This document shows positions 42,042-53,084 of a DNA stretch of 64,000 nucleotides, in pieces. The number at the start of each line of letters is the position of its first letter. Position 1 is the stretch's first letter. Location of the stretch: NCBI GenBank assembly GCA_032716605.1, contig CM064485.1, positions 29,868,697 to 29,932,696 on the forward strand, given 5' to 3'. The notes under the pieces were generated by a model. It had not been told where the DNA came from. It saw only the letters and a list, made by a program, of their open reading frames with translations, and did no database searches. The DNA is from Paralithodes platypus (Eukaryota; Arthropoda; Malacostraca; Decapoda; Lithodidae). The translations under genes and the position numbers were made by a program.

Positions 42042-44796
42042 GACAATAAACAGACTATAGTAGAATAAAGATGAGGGCTGTACAACTTACTGCCAGGTGA
42101 CAATAAACAGACTACAGTAGAATAAAGATGAGGGTTGTGCAACTTACTGCCAGGTGACAATAAACAGACTATAGTAGAATAAATATGAGGCCTGTGCAAC
42201 TTACTGCCAGGTGACAATAAACAGACTATAGTAGAATAAAGATGAGGGTTGTGCAACTTACTACCAGGTGACAATAAACAGACTATAGTAGAATAAAGAT
42301 GAGGGCTGTGCAACTTACTGCCAGGTGACAATAAACAGACCATAGTAGAATAAAGATGAGGGCTGTGCAACTTACTGCCAGGTGACAATAAACAGACTAT
42401 AGTAGAATAAAGATGAGGGCTGTGCAACTTACTGCCAGGTGACAATAAACAGACTATAGTAGAATAAAGATGAGGGCTGTGCAACTTACTGCCAGGTGAC
42501 AATAAACAGACTATAATAGAATAAAGATGAGGACTGTGCAACTTTCTGCCAGGTGACAATAAACAGACTATAGTAGAATAAAGATGAGGGCTGTGCAACT
42601 TACTGCCAGGTGACAATAAACAGACTATAGTAGAATAAAGATGAGGGCTGTGCAACTTACTGCCAGGTGACAAAAAACAGACTATAGTAGAATACAGATG
42701 AGGGCTGTGCAACTTACTGCCAGGTGACAATAAACAGACTATAGTAGAATAAAGATGAGGGCTGTGCAACTTACTGCCAGGTGACAATAAACAGACTATA
42801 GTAGAATAAAGATGAGGACTGTGCAACTTACTACCAGGTGACAATAAACAGACTATAGTAGAATAAAGATGAGGGCTGTGCAACTTACTACCAGGTGACA
42901 ATAAACAGACTATAGTAGAATAAAGATGAGGGCTGTGCAACTTACTACCAGGTGACAATAAACAGACTATAGTAGAATAAAGATGAGGACTGTGCAACTT
43001 ACTGCCAGGTGACAATAAACAGACTATAGTAGAATAAAGATGAGGACTGTGCAACTTACTACCAGGTGACAATAACAGACTATAGAATAAAGATGAGGGA
43101 CTGTGCAACTTACTACCAGGTGACAATAAACAGACTATAGTAGAATAAAGATGAGGACTGTGCAACTTACTACCAGGTGACAATAAACGGACTATAGTAG
43201 AATAAAGATGAGGGCTGTGCAACTTACTGCCAGATGACAATAAACAGACTATAGTAGAATAAAGATGAGGGCTGTGCAACTTACTGCCAGGTGACAATAA
43301 ACAGACTATAGTAGAATAAAGATGAGGACTGTGAAACTTACTGCCAGGTGACAATAAACAGACTATAGTAGAATGAAGATGAGGACTGTGCAACTTACTG
43401 CCAGGTGACAATAAACAGACTATAGTAGAATAAAGATCAGGACTGTGCAACTTACTGCCAGGTGACAATAAACAGACTATAGTAGAATAAAGATAGGGCT
43501 GTGCAACTTACTGCCAGGTGACAATAAACAGACTATAGTAGAATTAAGATGAGGGCTGTGCAACTTACTGCCAGGTGACAATAAACAGACTATAGTAGAA
43601 TAAAGATGAGGGCTGTGCAACTTACTGCCAGGTGACAATAAACAGACTATAGTAGAATAATGATGAGGACTGTGAAACTTACTGCCAGGTGACAATAAAC
43701 AGACTATAGTAGAATGAAGATGAGGACTGTGCAACTTACTGCCAGGTGACAATAAACAGACTATAGTAGAATAAAGATCAGGACTGTGCAACTTACTGCC
43801 AGGTGACAATAAACAGACTATAGTAGAATTAAGATGAGGGCTGTGCAACTTACTGCCAGGTGACAATAAACAGACTATAGTAGAATAAAGATGAGGGCTG
43901 TGCAACTTACTACCAGGTGACAATAAACAGACTATAGTAGAATAAAGATGAGGGCTGTGCAACTTACTGCCAGGTGACAATAAACAGACTATAGTAGAAT
44001 AAAGATGAGGACTGTGCAACTTACTACCAGGTGACAATAAACAGACTATAGTAGAATAAAGATGAGGACTGTGCAACTTACTGCCAGGTGACAATAAACA
44101 GACTATAGTAGAATAAAGATGAGGACTGTGAAACTTACTGCCAGGTGACAATAAACAGACTATAGTAGAATTAAGATGAGGGCTGTGCAACTTACTGCCA
44201 GGTGACAATAAACAGACTATAGTAGAATAAAGATGAGGGCTGTGCAACTTACTACCAGGTGACAATAAACAGACTATAGTAGAATAAAGATGAGGGCTGT
44301 GCAACTTACTGCCAGGTGACAATAAACAGACTATAGTAGAATAAAGATGAGGACTGTGCAACTTACTACCAGGTGACAATAAACAGACTATAGTAGAATA
44401 AAGATGAGGACTGTGCAACTTACTGCCAGGTGACAATAAACAGACTATAGTAGAATAAAGATGAGGACTGTGCAACTTACTGCCAGGTGACAATAAACAG
44501 ACTAGAGTAGAATAAAGATGAGGACTGTGCAACTTACTGCCAGGTGACAATAAACAGACTATAGTAGAATAAAGATGAGGACTGTGCAACTTACTGCCAG
44601 GTGACAATAAACAGACTATAGTAGAATCAAGATAGGCCTGTGCAACTTACTGCCAGGTGACAATAAACAGACTATAGTAGAATAAAGATGAGGGCTGAGC
44701 AACTTACTACCAGGTGACAATAAACAGACTATAGTAGAATAAAGATGAGGACTGTGCAACTTACTGCCAGGTGACAATAAACAGACTATAGTAGAA
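42042..44796. repeat. 57-bp satellite, right block (about 48 units)
   Basis: Continues the left block after the LINE in the same orientation and phase. Occasional short deletions disrupt the frame (near 43,075 and 43,490). Bases 44797-45214 hold only a (GA)n run near 45,005-45,030 and no recognised gene. Confidence 0.97.
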
Positions 44797-45214
44797 TAGG
44801 ACCTCTTCTGTGATTGGTTATTCTCCTTCCTTTACAACTGTGACCCTTATAGACTTGTATGACCTTGTATCCCGGGGTCATTGTGCTTCGTTACCGTTCT
44901 TCGTCGCTGTATCTTGCTTCCATCTAGCTGTAAAAATTATGTGTTCAAATGTAATTAATATGATGAACATTTAGCTTAAGAGGGAAGACAGAGGAGGGAG
45001 GGGAGAGAGAGAGAGAGAGAGAGAGAGAGTGTGTGTGAATGTGATAGTGAGAAGGGGGGAGACAGAGGGTATGGTGAAAAAGAGAAGGGAAAATGTGTTC
45101 AAACGTAACACAAATTATATACAAAAAACGTCTCAAACATTTATGTATGCTACTTTGAACACGTAAACGATTGAACCACTTATTATTTGTGTAATTTGTG
45201 TTACATTTATCCCC

Positions 45215-45405
45215 TTAAAGACACGAGGACGTGTTTCTTCCATTTATTCTGGCTATTCCTAGACGATTTTATGCAATTTAGGAAGGGATTGTGGGAGCAA
45301 GAGGGTAATTTATGGTAGACTTTACCCATTACATTCCTAGAGGGCCATCCAAAGCTGAATATTATCGTCCAATGTTGGCCAAAATAAAGAAAAAGGCGTC
45401 CTTAA
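45215..45405. mobile_element. A-like TTAA palindromic element
   Basis: TTAAAGACACGAGGACG to AAGGCGTCCTTAA, with the family's CTAGACGATTTTATGCA and reversed ATTATCGTCC. Tips lack the CCCC of typical A copies. Shares its right TTAA with the next element. Confidence 0.65.
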
Positions 45406-46148
45406 CCTCTTCAGCACCATGACGCCTTTTTACGTTTGATTCTGGCTAAAATTAGATTATTGTATGCAGTTTAAGAAGGACCTATGTTATTAATTAAGAG
45501 GATGATTCTGGCTAATATTAGATTATTGTATGCAGTTTAAGAAGGACCTATGTTATTAATTAAGAGGATAATCCTGGCTAAAATTAGATTATTGTATGCA
45601 GTTTTAAGAAGGACCTATGTTATTAATTAAGAGGATAATCCTGGCTAAAATTAGATTATTGTATGCAGTTTAAGAAGGACCTATGTTATTAATTAAGAGG
45701 ATAATCCTGGCTAAAATTAGATTATTGTATGCAGTTTAAGAAGGACCTATGTTATTAATTAAGAGGATAATCCTGGCTAAAATTAGATTATTGTATGCAG
45801 TTTAAGAAGGACCTATGTTATTAATTAAGAGGATAATCCTGGCTAAAATTAGATTATTGTATGCAGTTTAAGAAGGACCTATGTTATTAATTAAGAGGAT
45901 AATCCTGGCTAAAATTAGATTATTGTATGCAGTTTAAGAAGGACCTATGTTATTAATTAAGAGGATGATTCTGGCTAATATTAGATTATTGTATGCAGTT
46001 TAAGAAGAACCTTTGTTATGAAGAGGATTTATTGAGATCGTATTTACCCTTTTAAGTCCTAGATGTAGTATAATTATAAGCTAAAAAAAAATCGTCTAAT
46101 GGTAACCAGAATAGCATGAAATTTACGTAATGGTGGTGAAGGGGTTAA
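45402..46148. mobile_element. A-family TTAA element with internal 66-bp amplification
   Basis: Starts TTAACCTCTTCAGCACCATG and ends TGGTGGTGAAGGGGTTAA, a normal A element at both ends. Between them the left-arm segment GGCTAAAATTAGATTATTG plus CAGTTTAAGAAGGACC and its spacer are repeated in tandem about eight times with a 66-bp period (about 45,430-46,010). Confidence 0.88.
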
Positions 46149-46222
46149 CCCTTTCTGTACCGGCGACGTCTTTTTAAAAATATTCTAGCTATATTTAGAC
46201 GATTTTGTGTAGCTTAAAGACT
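46145..46222. repeat. A-family half element
   Basis: TTAACCCTTTCTGTACCGGC then the left arm to TGTAGCTTA, where it is cut off before the 38-bp satellite. It shares TTAA with the preceding element. Confidence 0.7.
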
Positions 46223-46234
46223 TAATCGGTAACA

Positions 46235-48040
46235 TGCTACAATTTATTGTAATGTCAGGCTAATAGAGCACTATAATCTGTTTATTGTAATGTCAGGCTA
46301 ATAGAGCACTATAATCTGTTTATTGTAATGTCAGGCTAATAGAGCACTATAATCTGTTTATTGTAATATCAGGCTAATAGAGCACTATAATCTGTTTATT
46401 GTAATGTCAGGCTAATAGAGCACTATAATCTGTTTATTGTAATGTCAGGCTAATAGAGCACTATAATCTGTTTATTGTAATGTCAGGCTAATAGAGCACT
46501 ATAATCTGTTTATTGTAATGTCAGGCTAATAGAGCACTATAATCTGTTTATTGTAATGTCAGGCTAATAGAGCAGTAAAATCTGTTATTGGTAATGTCAG
46601 GCTAATAGAGCACTATAATCTGTGTATTGTAATGTCAGGCTAATAGAGCACTATAATCTGTTTATTGTAATGTCAGGCTAATAGAGCACTATAATCTGTT
46701 TATTGTAATGTCAGGCTAATAGAGCACTATAATCTGTTTATTGTAATGTCAGGCTAATAGAGCACTATAATCTGTTTATTGTAATGTCAGGCTAATAGAG
46801 CACTATAATCTGTTTATTGTAATGTCAGGCTAATAGAGCACTATAATCTGTTTATTGTAATGTCAGGCTAATAGAGCACTATAATCTGTTTATTGTAATG
46901 TCAGGCTAATAGAGCACTATAATCTGTTTATTGTAATGTCAGGCTAATAGAGCACTATAATCTGTGTATTGTAATGTCAGGCTAATAGAGCACTATAATC
47001 TGTTTATTGTAATGTCAGGCTAATAGAGCACTATAATCTGTTTATTGTAATGTCAGGCTAATAGAGCACTATAATCTGTTTATTGTAATGTCAGGCTAAT
47101 AGAGCACTATAATCTGTTTATTGTAATGTCAGGCTAATAGAGCACTATAATCTGTTTATTGTAATGTCAGGCTAATAGAGCACTATAATCTGTTTATTGT
47201 AATGTCAGGCTAATAGAGCACTATAATCTGTTTATTGTAATGTCAGGCTAATAGAGCACTATAATCTGTTTATTGTAATGTCAGGCTAATAGAGCACTAT
47301 AATCTGTGTATTGTAATGTCAGGCTAATAGAGCACTATAATCTGTTTATTGTAATATCAGGCTAATAGAGCACTATAATCTGTTTATTGTAATGTCAGGC
47401 TAATAGAGCACTATAATCTGTTTATTGTAATGTCAGGCTAATAGAGCACTATAATCTGTTTATTGTAATGTCAGGCTAATAGAGCACTATAATCTGTTTA
47501 TTGTAATGTCAGGCTAATAGAGCACTATAATCTGTTTATTGTAATGTCAGGCTAATAGAGCACTATAATCTGTTTATTGTAATGTCAGGCTAATAGAGCA
47601 CTATAATCTGTTTATTGTAATGTCAGGCTAATAGAGCACTATAATCTGTTTATTGTAATGTCAGGCTAATAGAGCACTATAATCTGTGTATTGTAATGTC
47701 AGGCTAATAGAGCACTATAATCTGTTTATTGTAATATCAGGCTAATAGAGCACTATAATCTGTTTATTGTAATGTCAGGCTAATAGAGCACTATAATCTG
47801 TTTATTGTAATGTCAGGCTAATAGAGCACTATAATCTGTTTATTGTAATGTCAGGCTAATAGAGCACTATAATCTGTTTATTGTAATGTCAGGCTAATAG
47901 AGCACTATAATCTGTTTATTGTAATGTCAGGCTAATAGAGCACTATAATCTGTTTATTGTAATGTCAGGCTAATAGAGCACTATAATCTGTGTATTGTAA
48001 TGTCAGGCTAATAGAGCACTATAATCTGTTTCTTGTCAGT
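46235..48040. repeat. 38-bp satellite (about 47 units)
   Basis: The unit is AATGTCAGGCTAATAGAGCA then CTATAATCTGTTTATTGT, very homogeneous. A variant with TGTGTATTG recurs at 46621, 46963, 47305, 47685 and 47989, that is every 9, 9, 10 and 8 units. A second variant (AATATCAGG) accompanies it in two places 380 bp apart. Confidence 0.97.
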
Positions 48041-48588
48041 TGACGATAAATTGAAACAGGGTTGACCTGTTTTTGTTCTGTCCTTTTCTATCTTTCTCTG
48101 GCTTGTATCCATTTGGCCCCATTCAGCCTACTGTTTTAAGACGTTTATCCCCATCCAGGTGTCATTTTTTTACTGGTGAGCGGTAGTGAGCCAGCATATT
48201 TTTGTATTTTTGTTTGACAGCAGGCTAAATTTGTAAATTTTTCGATAGAAAAATCTCTCCGGCGGAGCCGGATTTCTTCATATAATGCTGGCTCGCTATC
48301 GCTCGCCAGGATGAAATCGACACCTAGATGGGGATAAACGTCTTAAAATAGTTGGCTGAACGGTGCCGAATGGATACAAGCCAGAGAAAGAGAGAAAAGG
48401 ACAGAAATAACAAAAAGCAGGTCACCCCCCTTAATGGGAAAATATGAAACTACTATATCTCTGCATCATTTTATAGCCAAGTGTTCATAATTGGCGACAT
48501 ATTTCGCTACACAATCGTCGTAATAGCCAAGTAAACAAGACGGAGACATGGCAATTTACCTTCAGCTGGAGAAAAACAGACTATATAA
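48025..48588 (+). mobile_element. Element G, copy 2, interrupted by a D-family element
   Basis: The left terminal repeat (TATAATCTGTTTCTTGTCAG onward) is the last 38-bp satellite unit. The right one (48546-48588) is a single unamplified unit ending AACAGACTATA. The interior 48435-48545 (TATGAAACTACTAT, CTGCATCAT, CATATTTCGCTA) aligns with 35885-36003 of copy 1. Confidence 0.6.
48056..48434. mobile_element. D-family foldback TTAA element
   Basis: Left arm from CAGGGTTGACCTGTTTTTG (terminal TTAAGG no longer visible) to GTCACCCCCCTTAA, with centre hairpin TCCGGCGGAGCCGGA. Closely related to 16640-17017. Confidence 0.85.
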
Positions 48589-48706
48589 CGCACTACTCAA
48601 ATCATTAGCAATACAAAACACTGGTATTGTAATAATAAAGCCCAACTAAATCAATATTCCAGTTACAGAGAAATATGATCAAATACAATCATTAATGATG
48701 TGTAAT

Positions 48707-49219
48707 TTAGACATCAGATAAACCTCTCCCTTGGCCGGCTTGTTTCTTATCTGGATTACGAAAATCATTGATATTATTATTACTATTGTCAGGATGGTGA
48801 TGGACTGGTCTATCAGAGTGAGACCTGAGCGATCTCTGCCATACCCATAGCTTACTCTGACTGTTCCTTTTGCTTATATATTTTCTAGATCTCAAGTGAC
48901 GGCGTCTCTTCCGTGGATTGACCTCCCAATCTACCAAGATTGGAAGCTAAAGCGTCACATTATTCCTTTGCCCCTCAACTTTCTCTTCATAATTGCTGAG
49001 GGGCACAGGGCCCTGGGTGGGGCTTTGGTTTCCCGGGCGTTTACGCACCCTCTCAGCTCCCCGCCATGGAGTGGCTTCGGTCACCCAGGCTTTATTGTGG
49101 TCGGCAGGGAGGGTTCTGTGGGGGCGCTCGTTTATGGCCTTGGCCTTACTCTGGGCCTTGGGGCTGTTCGGCCAGGCAGCTTGGGGAACAACAACTATTG
49201 TCAGGATCCTCGGATTCAT
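48707..49219 (-). pseudogene. Unrecognised degenerate reading frame
   Basis: One minus-strand frame reads through about 170 codons with a single stop near 48,948. The first part is Ala/Pro/Lys-rich (SKAKAINERPHRTLPADHNK). The second is basic and His/Asn-rich (RKRRRHLRSRKYISKRN). I know no domain for it. It could be an ORF1 or Gag-like remnant or a chance frame in a GC-rich island. Bases 49220-49779 hold no recognised feature. Confidence 0.25.
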
Positions 49220-49779
49220 TCAAATGCAGTCAATCAAACAAATAATTTGAATGTTTTAAGCAATTGGTGCGTTCACAGATGCAGATACTGTATTCGAGTT
49301 GTGGTTTGAAATGAGGCACAGCTGGTTATCAAGACCATTTTGAAATAACAACCTTTACTCAATGAGGCTATCCAAAATCAACAGATGTCAACAACAATGA
49401 TAGTGATTTACATTGATTATACCTGGCAAGATTTTGGATGATCGCTTCGGCCCAAACTAATCCATCAATCAAACGAAACGGGAAAAAATGAAAAATGAAA
49501 ACAAAAATAATAATAATAATATTAATAAAGTCAGCTGACACCCATTTCATTCATCCTGTAGAGTTCCTTATGGCTGACTGTCACTTGCCCCTCATAGCTA
49601 TATAACTCGGTATTTTCTACTATTGCAGCGTTGGACCACACATCACCCTTTCTTCCTTACATGGATGGGACCGTAATTTCGTGTTTGTGGTTCCCTACTG
49701 ACCTACTCCGTTTGGAAGTGAAGCATATTGTTAATGGAAGGGTTGATGGTTTATGGAGGTTCGGTAGTATGGTGCTTTG

Positions 49780-50095
49780 TTAAGGGGAGTTGGGTCGTTT
49801 TTCTGGTCCCCATTTTTCCTCATGTTTAGCCCCATTAGTTTTCAGATTCTATGACATTCAGCCCATTAGTTTGGCGATGTTAAGACCATCCGCCCCATTT
49901 TGTTTCAATATTAAAGACTTGTAGTGTCATTTAGGTGTCGATTTTATCCTGGCGAGTGATAGTGAACCTGTAATTTAAGAGGAACCGGCCTTTGGCCGGC
50001 ACATTGTTCTATTGAAAAAATGTCAGGTTTATCTTGGATTTTTTTTTTTCAGCTTGTTGGAGGTTTAGGGAGCACACTAGAAAATTTATTTATAT
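49780..50095 (+). mobile_element. B-family TTAA element, left part, split by Gypsy-3
   Basis: TTAAGGGGAGTTGGG start and standard B body to GGAGGTTTAGGGAGCACACTAG. The (TA)n that follows (50091-50221) belongs to its AT-rich end. The remaining terminus CCCCCTTTAA lies right of Gypsy-3, near 59,300. Confidence 0.75.
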
Positions 50096-50172
50096 ATATA
50101 TATATATATACATATATATATACTGTATATATATAATATATATATATATTATATATATATATATATATCTAT

Positions 50173-50221
<49 letters not shown>
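50091..50221. repeat. (TA)n microsatellite, target of Gypsy-3
   Basis: Interrupted TA repeats run up to the 5' LTR. TA repeats resume immediately after the 3' LTR (59240-59260), so the retrotransposon landed within one microsatellite. Confidence 0.95.
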
Positions 50222-50224
<3 letters not shown>

Positions 50225-51233
50225 GGCGCTTCTGCATAGTAGCCACGTGCGGGCATGCGCGCGCGTCGGCTGCCCAGCCGTTTAGAAACCGGCTGGCGGC
50301 AGCCGGCCGGCCGGCTTTTCCTTAGTATATATCCTACGACAATGTAACTAATGTCTGGGATATTCTTATGTTGTTTCACAGCTTGTAGCTGCCCTTATTC
50401 TTAACCAACGCATCTTAGTATATTTTATTCTCGATAGTTGATTGTTATTATAATATATAAGATGTAAGTCTGGTGAGAGTGGGAGGAGACGAGCGGGAGA
50501 GAGAGACCGGCTGGGGGACGTTGCTTCGCGCGGAGAGTCTAGCTTGGGACGAGCCTGATGTGCCACATGCATTTGTTCGCAACGTTAGGCTTAGTTTCGA
50601 CTCACGCACGGGTAGACGATTTTGACCCGGCAACTGTGTTGAGTGTTGCCAAGCCTGAGATGTATTCTGCATGCCTAGGGCGGGGTCCAGACAGATTCAA
50701 GACTCAGAGCTCACCTCACTGTCGTACCCTTCGGACCCCCTTCATATCTATCCCTCTCAACCCCACTTAGAAACTTTCTCTCTTACTTTGTATACCTTCT
50801 TTCCACTACTTCACCAATCTATTTAATTATCCCATCCCCTTGATAGACCTTATATCTATTATTGTATTAACGACGAGCTCTCAGATAACTAGATAGGATT
50901 TTGGGCCTTATGCAGAGACGTAATTGTTAGTGAGACCTAGGAAGCTTTTTTGTTGTCTCATATTTGGTGGTTTCATGCTTGCTAGTGTGTTCTTGTGTCA
51001 GGTTAGCAGGGGCTAGACCGGAGGGGAGGCTTTTTGCGATCCTTTAAGTAAAGTCTGCTGGTGCGAGTCCTGTGGACCCGCACGACTTTACTAGGATACC
51101 CGTGGGAGTCTGGGGGCATTTTCTTGTCTGTGTCCCTGTGTGTCTAGTGTTGTGTTGTGTGAGGGCCCTTGCCTAGTCCACTCAGCACTGCGCTAGCACG
51201 TCTTGCTTTTGTTTTAGGGTCGCCAGGAGATAG

Positions 51234-51252
51234 TCAGATACTTGCGATCTGA
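51234..51252 (+). other. LTR hairpin of Gypsy-3
   Basis: TCAGAT-ACTTGCG-ATCTGA sits between CGCCAGGAGA and TCTCAAGAGAGC, the same flanks as the Gypsy-1 hairpin at 8264-8283, but the stem has a different sequence. Confidence 0.5.
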
Positions 51253-51415
51253 GTCTCTCAAGAGAGCACCCTTTCAATTAGAGTAATTTGGCACACAGAC
51301 TTGGGAACGTCCCTAGGCTAGAGCAGGTGGCTCAGCCCGGGTATCCGAAGCCTATATCCTTCCGGCTAGACCTCTGCCACCTGGCAGATTAACAGCTAGG
51401 GGTTTATTATCTCTG

Positions 51416-52032
51416 TTTTTTTTTTTTTTTTTTTTTTTTCTATATTCCAACTTACTTCCTCTCGGGCATAGGCTGAGAGCCTTAACATTCACCGCTTTAC
51501 AATGAACAGTGAAGCCTGTGAGGTCTTGTTCCAGTCTAGGGAGTGAGACATGTGAAGCACGTAGAGTACAATGAGCACCTGCCATCTTGCCTTCACATGA
51601 GGCACGGTGCTCACTCATGACCCCATCTCTGAAGCCACCTCATTCCCATGCTTCACTGTCTCACCCCCTACACTCGGACTCTCACACTTACACACACACA
51701 ACGCCACCTGTTGAGCAGATAACTCACCAGGCATTGCACCCCTGTACCATATTTTGAATATGGGAATATTCATACAGTGCTATTTATTCAGGGAACAATG
51801 AGGGTATTTTATTGACGTTTCGGTGGGCTTGTGGTAATGCACTGATACCAGGTACAGCACAAATTCCATCCCAATAATATCTTCCCATTGATACATCGGG
51901 ATTTGAACCCGGGACCTTTGGATTACCAGGCCAGTGGCAAGACCACTCCACCACACCTCCCCTACGAAGGGGTACGATCCTTTGCACCCGACTCACTCCT
52001 AGCTGCTGCTCCGCACCCTCGAAGTACCTACC
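51416..52032 (-). repeat. Chimeric SINE insertion in the Gypsy-3 5' LTR
   Basis: Absent from the 3' LTR, which gives the empty site. On the minus strand it reads: 55 bases of Gypsy-3 gag (51969-52023), a tRNA-like head with A box (TGGTGGAGTGG) and B box (GGTTCAAATCC), a body matching 30188-30560, and a poly(A) tail. No clear target duplication was found. Confidence 0.85.
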
Positions 52033-52735
52033 TATGCTTGTTATTGTGCCACAGTTTACCATTTTTGTGAGCATTGTGAGTCAGGGTGTGGCTTAGAGAC
52101 TCTGTCCGAGCAGGCTTGCCTGACTAAGAGTGAGAAGCACACCTGTATGTGGTTATGTTGCGAGTTGCTGCCTTTATTTAATTATACCTATGCCATTATA
52201 CACTGTATGGCCTATCACTAGTATTTATTCCTGCTTATGAGTTAAGTGTTCTCTAAATCCGTAACGTACTTTCTTTGCTAAGCATCAGATCCTACAGTAG
52301 CCGCATGCAGTTTAGAAACCCGCATCTTGTCTACCGGTACGTTTTTTTTTAGGACTGTTTGCTTTCACCTTTTTTCACGCAGGGGTGATTAGTTGTATTA
52401 ATTAACGTAACGTTAAATGTACTTTCTTCTAGTTTGTTATTAAATTGTTTCTGCAATTTAATTCCGTCATCTATCTTTTCCTTGAAGCTTTAAGTCAACT
52501 TAATTGTGTGATCTTTTATATAGCCTGCTTGACTATCAGCAGTCTATAGTGCGTGCACCCTGTAACCGAGTCATAGGATACCTCGTTGTCCAGGCAGGAC
52601 TCTTGACGGTTTAGGGTGGTTTGTTGCCTGTGTTTATAGATAAGGGTTGGATCTAGCGTTTTCCGTTGTTGCATGTTGCCGCATACCTAGTCCAATAGAA
52701 AGAGCCCAGTGTTTATATATCCCAGGACGTAACAA

Positions 52736-53084
52736 ATGGCGACCTTGCCAGGAAAGGGGCTAAAAGCGTATGATGCACTACCTTTAGAGTCCTGTGTAGT
52801 TTATGATGAGCTAAAGAAGGCTGTGCTACGGGCCTATGAGTTACAACCAGAAACTTACCGCTTGAAGTTTCGGGGTGTTACTAAGGGCAAGGATAGTACC
52901 TTCCTAGAACACGCCCGGGACTTGTCTGATGCACTACGACATTGGCTGCGTTCTGAGAGGGCAACTACTTTTGAGGAGTTGAGTGAGCTGGTTCTCTTGC
53001 AGCAGTTCTTTAAGTGCACAGGCGGGGACTTAACATTACATATAAAGGAAAAAAAATCCTAGAACTCTCCAGGAGGCAGCAGAA
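52736..53084 (+). pseudogene. Gypsy-3 gag, 5'-deleted and frameshifted
   Basis: PBS sequence runs straight into GKGLKAYDALPLESC, which is residue ~190 of Gypsy-1 Gag. The leader, N-terminal Gag and early capsid are therefore missing. The frame (108 codons) ends at KEKKS after a run of eight A (53049-53056). With seven A, as the Gypsy-1 homolog KEKNPRTL implies, it would be continuous with the next ORF. Confidence 0.85.
52737..52753 (+). other. Gypsy-3 primer-binding site
   Basis: TGGCGACCTTGCCAGGA begins two bases after the LTR. Its first base is the T of an ATG that now opens the shortened gag frame, because leader and early gag are deleted. Confidence 0.75.

Larger units (their letters stand above)
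50222..52734 (+). repeat. Gypsy-3 5' LTR
   Basis: TGTGGCGCTTCTGCATAG to CAGGACGTAACA. It is 2513 bp because of a 617-bp insert at 51416-52032; without it, 1896 bp, matching the 3' LTR (1901 bp). Confidence 0.93.

Noticed and set aside
46235..48040. Possible CRISPR array
   Set aside because: Units are contiguous 38-bp repeats without unique spacers, in a eukaryotic repeat context with no cas genes.
48896..49309. Plus-strand 137-codon open frame
   Set aside because: Overlaps the longer minus-strand frame in a GC-rich island and resembles no family.
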